From positions 1,240,001-1,304,000 of the forward strand of contig JAAROD010000081.1 in the NCBI GenBank assembly GCA_012274445.1: a stretch of 64,000 nt of DNA. The letters run 5' to 3'. This document shows positions 22,027 through 33,202 of the stretch, one piece after another. Each line of letters opens with the position of its first letter. Position 1 is the first letter of the stretch. A program made the translations under genes and the position numbers. The notes under the pieces were generated by a model, which was given only the letters and a program-made list of their open reading frames with translations, was not told the origin of the DNA and did not search any database. The DNA comes from Sclerotiophoma versabilis (lineage: Eukaryota > Ascomycota > Dothideomycetes > Pleosporales > Didymellaceae).

Positions 22027-23530
22027 ATGTCTGAATCACGCTTGGACCAGTCCCTCGAGTCGATCATCAGCTCGAGGAAGCAGTCGGCTCGCAAGGGCCG
22101 CGGCGGTCGTCGCCCAGATGCTGGTCGCCCAGCTGCCACTGCCGCTCCCGTAGGTGGTGTCAAGAAGTCCGCAAAGCCGGCCAAACAGACCAAGGCAGCC
22201 ACTGCTGTCCCTGCCCCTACTGGTGGTGAGAGCAAGATCATGATCTCCAACTTGGTATGTTGTCCTCTGAGATAACGCGCAGCACCGCTAACCACATTTA
22301 GCCGTTGGACGTCGAGCAAGGTCAACTTCAGGTATGTAAGACCGCTGCAGGTCTTTGAACCTACTCTTGTCGCATTTTGCGCACGAACGCGTCCGAACGA
22401 CGAAATCGAACTTCCCTTTGAGCCCTCAGCACGGTCGTTGAGTCATGTCTTGCAAAGAAGTCACGTCAAGAGCAGTGTTTGGCAGACACCTCTGGCATAA
22501 GACTAGCAGCATGCGAACACCCTGAGATGCTTGCGCGACGAAAGTTGGGATTCGAAAGGCAAGCAGCTTGAGAAACAGACACCAACGTGCGCCAAGGGCT
22601 GAGCCCTGGCAAGGCTTGCTAATCGAGGCAAGCTTTCAAGCACCGAGAAGTCGAGCCATTCTACAAACAGAGAGAGAGAGCCAATCGTTGAGGGCAAGGC
22701 GCTATACTCTCAAGAATAGCTCGCAGCGTGATAGCCACGCACTTCTCAGTAGCTCAACGTTTGCTCCGGCATTCTAGACGGCATGGTCTGAACCGAAAGG
22801 TCTTCTCGCTGCGCCCGGATAATGATCCCAACTTTCCGAGCGTTGCCGTACGACTGCCGAATATGGATTCGAGGACGATTACGAACGCCGGCCCTGGACA
22901 CGCGCGTCATGCATTATCGCTATCAAATACATATCCTACCACGACGACTAATACGCCTTTTTAGGACTACTTTGCCTCTGCGATCGGCGTTGGCAGGCCC
23001 AAGAAGATCCTTATGCAGTACGGACCGAACGGCAAGAGCCTTGGAAGCGCAACTGTCATCTTCAACAGGCCTGAACAGGCTTCCAAAGCTACCACTGCCC
23101 TGAATGGTGTCAAGATTGACAACCGCCCCATTCGCGTTGACCTCCTCGTCAGCGCCGCGAACGTACCTGCCTCGACTAAGCAGTCCTCCCTTGCTGACCG
23201 TGTCACGTAAGTTTTGTCTTTACCGTGCTCGAGTAGACAAATGCTCACAACAACTTCAGACAACCAAAGAAGGACAAGCCCAAGCCGGCAACCTCTGACA
23301 AGGCCGCTCCCGCTGCTGGAAAGGGACGCGGCGAGGGCACTCGTGGACGTGGTCGCGGCCGTGGTGGCCGTGAGCGCCAGAAGAAGAAGACCATTGAGGA
23401 GCTTGACGCCGAGATGGCCGACTACTTCCCCAGTGCTGAGGGCGGTAACGACGCCATGGCAACGAATGGCGCCGAGGGCGCCCCAGCTGCCGCAGGAGGC
23501 GACACTGCCATGGACGACGAGATGCTCTGA
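22027..23530 (+). CDS. Yra1/Mlo3-type (ALYREF) mRNA-export adaptor
   Basis: Four exons: 22027-22254, 22302-22331 (30 bp), 22965-23206 and 23260-23530, about 256 residues. The N-terminus (MSESRLDQSLESIISSRK) and the C-terminal box (TIEELDAEMADYF) are the two conserved ends of the REF/Yra1 family. An RRM at about 70-150 spans three exons: RNP2 is IMISNL, RNP1 is LGSATVIF. Arg/Gly/Lys-rich stretches flank it. The protein binds mRNA and the TREX/Mex67 export machinery in the nucleus. Intron 2 (22332-22964) is 633 bp, far longer than any other here, with donor GTATGT and an ACTAATAC branch region near 22947 ahead of TTTTTAG. In budding yeast, YRA1 has an unusually long intron used for autoregulation, so similar control is possible. 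Confidence 0.9.
22332..22964 (+). other. Unusually long intron (633 bp) of the Yra1-like gene
   Basis: Consensus donor GTATGT at 22332 and acceptor TTTTTAG ending 22964. Reading across it joins GQLQ to DYFASAIG and completes the RRM, so removal is required. It contains no continuing coding frame. An inverted element around 22610-22640 (GCAAGGCTTGC and GGCAAGC units) may fold. No C/D or H/ACA snoRNA boxes could be assigned. Confidence 0.8.
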
Positions 23531-25336
23531 GCGGCTCCAATCCTCCTGCGCTTATGACGAACTGTTTTTCTCTTTTCATGTTTAATCCGACGTCGAGCGA
23601 CAAATCATACACTCCTCGAAACGCCCGGTCCTCTCTTCCAGTTCTTTTCTATGGAAACGTCATTATATTCTAGAATGCAAACGATACGACCGCCCCAAAA
23701 TGCGAATGACACCTGGTCGACACGGCATCCGGTACGGTTTTGTACAATACATAAGGAGCGATTACTATTCGATTCCCTTCGATTCTAGGTAGCCAATACA
23801 GGAATGGCAGTCAATACTGTGTCACTCATTATATCCAACTATCAATTCGTAAGAACTATACCGTTCTTGAAGACAATCAGGCTGCCACCCGTATGCACCG
23901 TTGCGATAACCAAACATGACCATGCCAACGTCGAAGCCTGTATACGTATTCCGTATGAGGAAGTCCTTCGTAGCTGATCTCGATTTGCCGGCAATATGGA
24001 ATTTTGCCTCGTCATGATCAGACTACGCTAATGTAAGGCTGGCTCGGAGATACGGTTGTGAGACAGTGTTGGACCGGAAGGAGGCACGACGAAGCGCTCA
24101 AGCGGAGCAAGTCGCAAGTCAAACATGCCCCACACGTGGAGACCGGCACATAGTGAAGTCACAACAGACTGAGGTAGAACAGCAAATAAGACTGTTCAGT
24201 TGGCCTATTGATATCCACAACAGCAGCCATCGGAAGGATTCCGTGCGTGCACCAAATGCGCGGAACACCCCGCACCCCACCTTACACGCGCTTACAAATA
24301 TCTTCTGCCTGTTTCAGAGCGACAGCCATCCGCTCTCTTTTCGCCTCAGACTAAGCAACTGCGAGCAAGGACCTGCCACACTACAGTTGGGGCCCGGAAG
24401 GCGTGCGTAGCTACGCTCTGGCTACCGAAATGCAACACTCTCATTCGAGTCTGTATAGCCTTTTGTGCGGAGATCTCACGCCAGCAACGTTAGCTCCTAC
24501 CTCATCATCAGCTTGTTCCCCGCAAAATCAACAACTGGAGGCTTACCGTACCGCCTAGCTCTAAGTTCAGGGACCTGTCACGACAACTTGCTGGGGTAAT
24601 GGAGCGTTCATCCGATGCAGCCAATCCGGATCGGATAGGGTCCACCTGGAACCTCCTCAGTTATGAAAATCGACTGCACTGGTTTTTGAGCGATTAGGGC
24701 TAATTCATGATTACTCTGTCATTGACGTGAAAGGCATTTTCAATTGTCGACCCTCTGGATATCTGCCTCCGGTGCTCGCTCGAAAGGAAGCCGAGTGCAC
24801 TGGGGTAGGATACTACATTGGTGTTAGTCTGGTGTTTGAGGTGGATAAGGCTATGTTCGGAACGAGCTCTATTCCGTGCGTTGAGAGCGTGCCTGGAGCA
24901 CAGCTCCTGGTTGCAATCGTGCATCTGCAAAACTGTGGTTTAGCAGGCGTAGGAATGATCAACGAATCCATGGTCAGGCATGTCTGCTAGACATTGTCTA
25001 ATCCAAATCAGACGGGCCAACTCCACGTTCGGTGTGGTTACATGCGGCAACAAGACATGTCGATGCACAATTGCGGGGGAGGGGTAGCATGTCAATGGCT
25101 CCAGGAGCGGGGCTCGACCTCACGATCAATGCTGCGATAGGCCGCCAGCTTGCTCGAGACGGGCTCCTGATGGCCGAGGCTGTCTGGGCGATTCTCCATA
25201 TTGGTGCTCGTCCGGTGGAGACTTCCTTTCGTGCTGTCGTAGTGGCGAGTACTTAAGACATGCCTACCCCTCTTCTATTCAATCAGTCCTCACTCACATT
25301 TTGTTTCTCTGATACCCCGGTTAGAAACTTCACATC
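23531..25336. other. Intergenic region, no gene seen
   Basis: 1.8 kb between the export adaptor and aldehyde dehydrogenase genes. Frames are short and without domains. The last 80 bases (CCTCTTCTATTCAATCAGTCCTCACTC region) look like the C/T-rich 5' leader of a highly expressed gene. Confidence 0.5.
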
Positions 25337-26956
25337 ATGTCTGGCCTTTCTGTGAAGCTCAAGACTCCCCAGACGGGTGAGTACGACCAGCCCACTGGTC
25401 TGTAAGTTAGCTCTACCAACTTCCGGTCTTCGGGAGCTCCACTCTTTGTTTTCGGCTACTAACATACCGAACAGCTTCATCAACAATGAGTTCATCAAAT
25501 CCGTTGACGGCAAGACCTTCGACGTTATCAACCCTTCCACCGAAGAGGTTATCACACAAGTCCAGGAGGCGACTGAAAAGGATGTTGACATCGCCGTTGA
25601 GGCTGCCCGCAAGGCGTTCAATGGCCCCTGGAGGAAGGAGACACCCGAGAACCGCGGAAAGCTTCTGGTCAAGCTTGCCGACCTGTTCCTCGAGCATGCC
25701 GATCTTCTCGCCGCTGTCGAGGCTCTCGACAACGGTAAGGCTTTCACCATGGCTAAGAACGTTGACGTACCGGCTGCCGCTGGCTGCTTGAGGTACTACG
25801 GAGGTTGGGCCGACAAGATTGAGGGTAAAGTTGTCGACACATCACCCGATACATTCAACTACATCCGTAAGGAGCCTGTAGGTCTCACCCGTGCGTACTT
25901 GTTGGACTTTTCTGACTTTCATAGATTGGCGTTTGCGGTCAGATCATTCCCTGGAACTTCCCTCTGCTCATGTGGGCATGGAAGATCGGTCCCGCCATCG
26001 CTACCGGCAACACCGTTATCCTGAAGACTGCTGAGCAGACTCCTCTATCCGCCTACGTTGCCTGCACACTCATCCAGAAGGCTGGCTTCCCTCCAGGTGT
26101 CATCAACGTCATTACTGGTTTCGGTAAGGTTGCTGGTGCTGCCATGTCCTCGCACATGGGCATTGACAAGATCGCCTTCACTGGTTCCACTGTTGTCGGT
26201 CGCCAGATTATGAAGTCTGCAGCTGGTTCCAACTTGAAGAAGGTTACCCTTGAGCTTGGTGGCAAGAGCCCCAACATTGTCTTCGCCGATGCCGACATCG
26301 AAGAGGCTATCAACTGGGTCAACTTCGGTATCTACTTCAACCATGGACAGTGCTGCTGCGCTGGTTCGCGTATCTACGTCCAGGAGGAGATCTACGACAA
26401 GTTCATTGAGCGATTTAGGGAGCGCGCTGCCCAGAACGCTGTTGGCGACCCATTTAAGGAGGACACCTTCCAGGGTCCTCAGGTCTCTCAGCTTCAGTTC
26501 GACCGCATCATGTCCTACATCGAGGAGGGCAAGAAGGCTGGTGCCACCGTTGAGACCGGTGGCAAGCGCAAGGGTGACAAGGGCTACTTCATTGAGCCTA
26601 CCATCTTCTCGAACGTCACTGAGGACATGAAGATCCAGCAAGAAGAGATCTTCGGGCCCGTCTGCACAATCTCCAAGTTCAAGACCAAGGCCGATGTCAT
26701 CAAGATTGGCAACAACTCAACCTACGGCCTGGCCGCCGCTGTTCACACCACCAACCTCAACACCGCCATTGAGGTCGCCAACGCGCTCCGCGCTGGTACA
26801 GTCTGGGTCAACACCTACAACACTCTTCACTGGCAGCTGCCCTTCGGTGGTTACAAGGAGTCTGGTATCGGCCGTGAGTTGGGCGAGGCCGCTCTGGACA
26901 ACTACGTCCAGACCAAGACCGTGTCGATCCGTCTTGGTGATGTCCTGTTCGGTTAA
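25337..26956 (+). CDS. NAD(P)+-dependent aldehyde dehydrogenase (Alt a 10/Cla h 10 family)
   Basis: Three exons: 25337-25401, 25475-25877 and 25925-26956; introns of 73 bp (perfect TACTAAC branch near 25457) and 47 bp. Spliced length is about 499 residues, the usual size. The family signatures are intact: PWNFPLLMWAWKIGPA, FTGSTVVG (about 241-248, nucleotide binding), LELGGKSP (general-base Glu at about 266) and GQCCCAGSR (catalytic Cys at about 300). There is no targeting presequence, so it is probably cytosolic. It oxidises acetaldehyde or related aldehydes to acids. The sequence closely resembles the dothideomycete aldehyde dehydrogenases known as minor allergens. Codons are strongly biased to C-ending forms, and the CT-rich leader also suggests strong expression. 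Confidence 0.95.
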
Positions 26957-27511
26957 GCGTTTGTTAGTATGAAAATGAAGACATGATCTTATGGACTTGT
27001 ACATAGTTTATAGCCACGAGAATCAAATAACGTAAAACATTACCTTGTTGTCCCCCCGGATCATCATAGCGTAGTTTTGTGGTGCCGGGTGGTGCATTGT
27101 CAGCCTAGAACAATACACTGACCGAGTCTATGGAACCGGTTGACGGCGGAACGGACACAGCTGCGCGATTATGCAGGCTGTGGTTTCAAGCATAAGCGCT
27201 AAAGGCTGTTGCAGAGGCTCAAACGCCTATCGATAAGAGTGTGAAGGTGTTGGTGGGGATGGCCCCCGATGCACATGCTCAGGCGTCACTTTTAGCGCGA
27301 CGGTTGCGTCAGAGCTTCAGCGACTTCTAGAAACACGCGCGATGAACGCACGTCTGCCCCAGGCTACCATCTTCTGACTAGTCTATGAGCTGCCTCTTCC
27401 ACACACCATGAGGACACGTACAATATACATTCGTGGCGAGATAACATGACCACAGCCTCATAGAACAGTGGGTTCCTGCGATAGCTATCCCAAGTCCGGA
27501 CCTCCGCCAGT
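26957..27511. other. Intergenic spacer
   Basis: 555 bases between two plus-strand genes; terminator of the aldehyde dehydrogenase and promoter of the phospholipase are expected here. No gene or repeat seen. Confidence 0.5.
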
Positions 27512-30346
27512 ATGAGCGAAACGGAGCCAGCCATGTCATCCCACGCAAACCAGTACATCCGTGAAGTCCTTCATTCAACTGAAGCTCCATCAGAAATACC
27601 CGTTCGCTACTTCTACACGTCAGCGCTCGCTATTGACGATCCACTGTCGCCTATACCTCCGCCTGTGACGGGTGCAGCAGCGGCTGCAAAGAAGCAGCTA
27701 CCACGCCCTTTCTCCGAATACGACAACGATGCTGTCAACAAGTCGTGGCTGGAGCTAAGGAAGAAGATACTGCGGCATAACGAGGAGCTGGGAGAGAAGA
27801 AGGATGGACAGGAGCCAGGGACCCCGACGAACCCGGCGGTCGCTCGACTGAAGCGGAGAAGAGCTGGCAGCGCACCAAGGGAAGGAGACAGCCCAAAAGG
27901 CAGAGACATACCTTTAGGCAGATCGAACAGCAGTGGACAATACTCGCGATCTGCGGAGCTGTTTTCAAGCGGACGTGCTAGCTCAAGCGGTGGTAGTCAA
28001 GGCGCAACACTTGTGCAATCGATGAAGGCACTCGATCCAAGCCAAGCGTCGCCCACTTCAGGCCCCACGACTACAGGTACGCCCTTCATTCGAGCACCCT
28101 CGCGCAGTAATATTTCCAAGTCATGGAAACCTGCATTGGGAGAAGGTGGCAGTCGGCCGACCATACACGAGGTGGACAGCTACAGGTGGGACGACGATAT
28201 GGAGCCGGCACTCTCGAGCGGCAAAGACAAAGGCCCAGCGAGGAGACCCTCCAAATCCCAGGCGGGGCCCTCTGTCAAGGTACCTGTGGGCGTGTCGAGG
28301 CTGCACCATGTTGTCATGGATGCGGAGTCAATCCGGATGGAACCAATTTACTGGTCACCTCTCAGCGACATCTCTCGGATAATACGAGGAACTTGGTTCT
28401 ACAAAGACTCGATGATGCCAGTAGAGGTCGAGGTCGCAAACATGCTCGAGGCAGGATACGTAGAGTTGCAGCCTTGGACGCAGACTTGGAAAGACGAGCT
28501 CACCAGTGCGGTCGAGGTTGGTGCTCTTGGCGAGATGAAAGTTCTTCACAAGTTGTGGCCTGACAAGCCTGTAGCTCCAGACAGTAGGCCTTCCACTTCA
28601 CAGCAGATGCAGACAACAGGCCTAGTCCAGAGCACCCTACCAGAGGAACAGGAGAGTCCGGAGCAGGAACGACTGGACATTGTCGAAAACGCTTGTGACC
28701 AAATCGACATTTCAAATGGTCCAGACGGGCCAGACAACAAAGCAGCAGGAGATCTCGAGTATGGCGCCTCAGGCTACAAGCAGCTCTACCTCAAAGCTGG
28801 CGTCATCTATGCCAATGACAAGGAGGCATATATCCTGAAGCCGACTCTACAGCCATCAGACTACTACGGTAGGCGTCCGCTCGCGAACTACATACGCAAG
28901 GGCAGAAGCATTGGAGTGTGCGTAGTGCGAGGTTTTGATCAGACAATTTGGGACAAGCTGCATCCAAATAAGCTCGATTCTACTTCTCAGAAGGCGTACC
29001 AGGGCGCATCTACTGCACAAGCCGGAGCGCCAACAAACCGAAGACTGAAGTCTGACCCTGAACTTGCAATGTCTGAACGCCCTCGAGTCACGGATCTTGT
29101 ACTGGTGATTCACGGTATTGGTCAGAAGCTGTCTGAACGAATGGAGACATTCCACTTCACTCATGCAATGAATTCATTTAGACGAGAAGTGAACGTTGAG
29201 CTTGGGACGCCAGATGTCAAGCGTCATTTGCGAAAAGATATGGGTGGCGTTATGGTGCTGCCGGTAGGTCCTATTACGTGCCAAGTTAGCTACCATAAAT
29301 ATGCTTACGTTTATCAGGTCAACTGGCGGCAACGGGTGTCACTCGAGTCTGGCGGTGATCTAGCGGAGACCGAAGATCCTGCAGCCAACAAGTATACCCT
29401 GAAAGACATCACACCTGTTACGCTACCTTCAATTCGTGGTATCATTAGCGATGTCATGCTCGACGTCCCATACTACCTTTCCCCCCAGCACAACCCTACT
29501 ATGATCGCTGCATGCATACAAGAAGCAAATCGTATTTATAGGTTATGGTGCTCGAACAACCCCGGCTTCCAGGATTACGGCAGAGTCCACCTGGTCGCCC
29601 ACTCCCTCGGCTCAGTAATGGCCATCGACATCCTCAGCAACCAGCCCAGCCACGTCGACCCTACCTCTCCCACCACCAACCTCCCTAAAGACCACTTCAT
29701 CTTCAACACAACCGACCTCTTCGTCTGCGGCAGCCCGGCTGCCTTGTTTTTACTAATGAAAAATGCAACCCTCCTTCCACGGCGCGACAAAGAGAAGCCC
29801 GGCGCCGACTCCTACGCAACCCCCGGCGTCGCTGGCGAACAAGGCACATACGGCTGCATAGCCGTCAACAACATCTACAATGTGATTAATCCCTACGATC
29901 CTGTGGCTATGCGCATCAACGCCACCGTCGACGCTTCTTATGCTGAAATGCTGAAACCTGCCACCATCCCATCCGCCTCCAGCAGCTACTTCTCTTTCAT
30001 TAACCCTTTCCGGCGGGCCGACAGCTCCACGGCCCTTCAGAAGCCTACGGCTGTCCGTCTTCCAAGCAATGTAGAGCTCGAAACACACAACTTCACGCGC
30101 GAAGAGATTGCCGAGAAGAGAGCGTACTTACTCAATGACAATGGTCAGATTGATTATTTTATGAAGTACGGCGGGGGCGCGCTGGAGATCCAGTATTTGA
30201 CCATGCTTGGGGCACATAGCAGTTATTGGCTCAGTAAAGATTTCGTCAGGATGATTGTGCTTGAGGTGGGGAGAGAGATGGGCAGAGAAGGGACGATTGA
30301 GCGGATGAGAGCTGTGAAGAAGAAGATGAACGTCGGCGGAGCATGA
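27512..30346 (+). CDS. DDHD-domain intracellular phospholipase
   Basis: The frame is open throughout, but 29264-29317 is best read as a 54-bp in-frame intron (GTAGGT ... TTATCAG): removing it joins MVLP to VNWRQRVS, the expected family sequence. Spliced protein is about 926 residues. The first 250 residues are Ser/Pro-rich and probably disordered. A WWE-like stretch follows (MEPIYWSPLSDISR, about 270-330). The lipase nucleophile is the Ser of AHSLGS (about 680). The C-terminal DDHD domain shows NVINPYDPVAMRIN, GQIDYFMK and AHSSYW, whose acidic and His residues complete the domain. Relatives are phosphatidic-acid-preferring PLA1 enzymes (DDHD1/2, Sec23ip) and a yeast mitochondrial-associated homologue. 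The exact lipid substrate is not shown. Confidence 0.9.
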   Translation: MSETEPAMSSHANQYIREVLHSTEAPSEIPVRYFYTSALAIDDPLSPIPPPVTGAAAAAKKQLPRPFSEYDNDAVNKSWLELRKKILRHNEELGEKKDGQEPGTPTNPAVARLKRRRAGSAPREGDSPKGRDIPLGRSNSSGQYSRSAELFSSGRASSSGGSQGATLVQSMKALDPSQASPTSGPTTTGTPFIRAPSRSNISKSWKPALGEGGSRPTIHEVDSYRWDDDMEPALSSGKDKGPARRPSKSQAGPSVKVPVGVSRLHHVVMDAESIRMEPIYWSPLSDISRIIRGTWFYKDSMMPVEVEVANMLEAGYVELQPWTQTWKDELTSAVEVGALGEMKVLHKLWPDKPVAPDSRPSTSQQMQTTGLVQSTLPEEQESPEQERLDIVENACDQIDISNGPDGPDNKAAGDLEYGASGYKQLYLKAGVIYANDKEAYILKPTLQPSDYYGRRPLANYIRKGRSIGVCVVRGFDQTIWDKLHPNKLDSTSQKAYQGASTAQAGAPTNRRLKSDPELAMSERPRVTDLVLVIHGIGQKLSERMETFHFTHAMNSFRREVNVELGTPDVKRHLRKDMGGVMVLPVGPITCQVSYHKYAYVYQVNWRQRVSLESGGDLAETEDPAANKYTLKDITPVTLPSIRGIISDVMLDVPYYLSPQHNPTMIAACIQEANRIYRLWCSNNPGFQDYGRVHLVAHSLGSVMAIDILSNQPSHVDPTSPTTNLPKDHFIFNTTDLFVCGSPAALFLLMKNATLLPRRDKEKPGADSYATPGVAGEQGTYGCIAVNNIYNVINPYDPVAMRINATVDASYAEMLKPATIPSASSSYFSFINPFRRADSSTALQKPTAVRLPSNVELETHNFTREEIAEKRAYLLNDNGQIDYFMKYGGGALEIQYLTMLGAHSSYWLSKDFVRMIVLEVGREMGREGTIERMRAVKKKMNVGGA

Positions 30347-30885
30347 AGACGTGAAGCAACCGATGGTGTGAGAGATGGCTGTGTGATGTGTTAGAGTTTA
30401 TACCCCCGTTGCTGCGTACAGCAAATATTAATACCATCTCTCCTCACGGCGTTGCGTTGACTGTGTCCTGCTCTGCTCTGTTCAAACCAAAGGCGCCGGA
30501 TATCGACTTGTATGTACAATACTCCCCTTCCGCCGAACCCTGTTTGATCTAGGTTGCTGCAGCGACGATCCAACTTGATAGCATCAAGCGGGACTCCTGG
30601 TAGCACTTACAACCAGCAGCTGGAAAAAAAGGAGCGGCACAGAGAAAAGAAAGATTTTGAAAAAACCGTTGGAAGGTTCTAGTGGGCCGTCGACGCTTAA
30701 GAGGGGCATCAAAAGGATTGGCAGGGCTTGGGTAGCTTTTGACAAGGATAAAGAAGAGGATGTTCGAATCATGCAGACTAGGCCAAAAGTCTTCCTCCTG
30801 CACGAGATACAGTTCGGGGGCGCAGACCCAAGTCATGTTACTAACGATGTGGATGTCGAATGGAAAAAGTCTTCTGCCGCCCATC

Positions 30886-30922
<37 letters not shown>

Positions 30923-32158
30923 GAGAGTAACCCTAGAAAGGACAGCAGAGGCAACTCTGCTGTTCGTTTCAAATTCAAAGCCAGCCAAGCGACTCAAGAA
31001 GGAAGTTCTTGCTAGCCTGTACAGTGTGCCCTATGACCGAGACCATGGATCTGGACAACGACAGCGAGAGCAGCGATGACGACGCCCACAGTAAAGACAC
31101 AGGCGGAAGTACTGAGAAGAAGCTAGCTCGGGACAAATACACGGACGAGAAACATTCAGGTACACCTGGTAAAAACAATGCCAAGCCACCAGCCATAAGG
31201 AAAATGCACTTGATGTAAGGGAAAGTCGGTTTGATTGAAGCCCCCTTTATGAATAGAAGGCTTCTTGGACAGATTTAAGATCCAAGACGACAGGCTACTG
31301 GTCATCAAAACCTACGGTCTGAGGGGCAACCACGTCCTGGGGCTTCGTGTTGTAATTTCTTGGACAGAGGCGAGTAGCAGAAACAAGGAGCAAAAACTAG
31401 TTTACATGTCTGTGAGATTGTTGGTATGATGGGTGTTATCTTGGCGTATTGACGATATGGAGCTTCACCAGCAATACATTCATGGACGGTGTGAACGTTG
31501 AGGCTTATCAGTCTTCGAAAAGGTTGATTTGCTAGAGCCATATTGCGAACGCTGGATCCTTGGTAAAGTTAGTTCATACAGATACGAACCAGGGTTATGT
31601 TAATGTCGATGCCGTCTCTCTCCAGTTCTGCGGGGCTGGGCTTGGGGTCGACCTTGATCTTATCTCTAAAATAGAGGCATTTGTCCGTCTACACCTGTGG
31701 TGTAAGGGAAACGTGGGTTATCGCACCGTATCCGTTAGGAGGTTCATCGTTCTGGCTCTGCAGCGTTGTGTTTTTGCAGCACAGTATCTTTGACAAAAAG
31801 AGGCTTCGATGTTGCAACTACCTTTCTCCATGGTTAGAGGGGGACTCCTCAGTCAGTGTGGACCTGTTGCTGTTAGTTAGTGCAGCTTCAAGCCGTGAAG
31901 AGACCAACTCTCTGTGACTTACGTCTTCCTACAATCAAGTTTTGCCCACTGACAGGAAAACCACGTTGCTCTATTGCCACAAGCGTACCAAGAAAATGAC
32001 ATCAAGAACATTATGCCAGGTGGGTCAAAACGAAATGTGCTATGCAGGCTGCAGACTGCATGCTGACAATACATATCACTTAATGTACAGTATCTATATA
32101 CATTTCCCAGCTTGTGCAAATGTTCCCGTCGTCTCTCTGTGTTGTACATCCTGGGATC
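30347..32158. other. Intergenic region between convergent genes
   Basis: 1.8 kb containing a GA microsatellite and overlapping short frames. One 140-codon plus-strand frame (30657-31079) depends on the GA repeat for its Arg/Glu run, so I do not accept it as a gene. Confidence 0.5.
30891..30927. repeat. (GA)n microsatellite
   Basis: GA dinucleotide tract interrupted once by ATA. Seen directly. Confidence 0.85.
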
Positions 32159-33202
32159 TTACTCTTTCTTCTCATCCTCCTCTTTCTTAGGGTTCTCCTT
32201 CTCCTCCATGTCCATCCTCCTGCTCTCCACTGTAAAGTACAGACTCCTACTCGCGCCCTCAAGCGCGCTTGTAAGACTGCCACCAATACCCTGCAGCATC
32301 TGGACCAACGATGCGCGCAGGCCATCAATACCACCCGGAATGCTGCCAACCCACTTCGTACCTTCAATGTCAAAGACCTTGCCCTCGACTCGTGCACCAA
32401 GCAGCATCAGCTTCTGCAACCCAGATTGTACGGCTGGCTCGTAGTAGTCGGGATTCGCCTTGCGCCTCGGCGCAGGGAATTCGGGTGCCATGGGCGAGAG
32501 GATGGAGAGAACGGTCTTGAGGTGTTGCGGTGATACGGAGGGAAACGCGACGACAGCGAGGGGACCGGACAGGAGAGGCTCAAGATCGTGCTTGAGCTTC
32601 CTGTTGTTGGCGACTTCGTAGGCGTGTCTCGAGAGACCATGTGTGAAACGCTCGTCATCGACCTTGTTGCCGGTCAAGGGTACGCGCGCGCTTGTTGGCG
32701 TACGAGGATCGGTAGGATGGTCGGTGGGCACTTCGGAGGGGTGGAAGAATTCCACGACTTTGAGGGCGCTGGCGAAGATGTTGGTCTGAATGACTTGGAG
32801 CTTGACCTGGTCGGCGATAGGTTCCTGGCCAGCAGCGGCGCGCTCAGCGTCAATTTTTCGGAGAGCAATTGCCAATTCTCTTCTTATGCCCATCCATTCT
32901 ACAGCCTTGACGTTGTTGTGTTGGAAGATGAGCATGAGTGGTGACGACTTCAGCAACGACTGGTATTGTCTGTGCAACTGTGTCTTGCGCTCCTCGGGGC
33001 GCTTGTGGGAGGGAGGCTGTGTGGGAGGGTAGAGGACGATTGGCGCTGCCGGTCGGTCGCCTCTCTCGAAAGCAGGCGCAGGAGTTGGCTTTACATGGGC
33101 TACCGATGCATAGCTGGCGGTTGCGACTCGCGAGACAGGGTTGGTGGAGCACGAGGTGCGGAGGCGAAGGGCCCGCGGCCTGATGTGTATCCTCGGTGGC
33201 AT
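32159..33202 (-). CDS. Mitochondrial large-subunit ribosomal protein uL10m (Mrpl11-like)
   Basis: Single-exon gene of about 347 residues from the preferred ATG at 33202 (MPPRIHIRPRALRLRT), an Arg-rich, acid-free mitochondrial presequence. An in-frame ATG at 33253 would add 17 residues (MHIAKPHLW...) without a presequence character, so I prefer the downstream start. The ribosomal L10 domain follows: SSPLMLIFQHNNVKAVEWMG early on, SGPLAVVAFPSVSP in the middle, and VEGKVFDIEGTKWVG near residue 270. A charged Lys/Glu tail ends the protein. uL10m is the base of the mitoribosomal stalk that recruits translation factors. It is head-to-head with the mitochondrial prolyl-tRNA synthetase gene, so two mitochondrial translation genes share a promoter. 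Confidence 0.82.
   Translation of the reverse strand: MPPRIHIRPRALRLRTSCSTNPVSRVATASYASVAHVKPTPAPAFERGDRPAAPIVLYPPTQPPSHKRPEERKTQLHRQYQSLLKSSPLMLIFQHNNVKAVEWMGIRRELAIALRKIDAERAAAGQEPIADQVKLQVIQTNIFASALKVVEFFHPSEVPTDHPTDPRTPTSARVPLTGNKVDDERFTHGLSRHAYEVANNRKLKHDLEPLLSGPLAVVAFPSVSPQHLKTVLSILSPMAPEFPAPRRKANPDYYEPAVQSGLQKLMLLGARVEGKVFDIEGTKWVGSIPGGIDGLRASLVQMLQGIGGSLTSALEGASRSLYFTVESRRMDMEEKENPKKEEDEKKE

Noticed and set aside
22332..22964. snoRNA hosted in the long intron
   Set aside because: No paired C/D or H/ACA boxes with terminal stems could be recognised.
30657..31079. 140-codon frame containing an Arg/Glu run
   Set aside because: The run comes from the GA microsatellite; the rest has no domain and the start context is poor.
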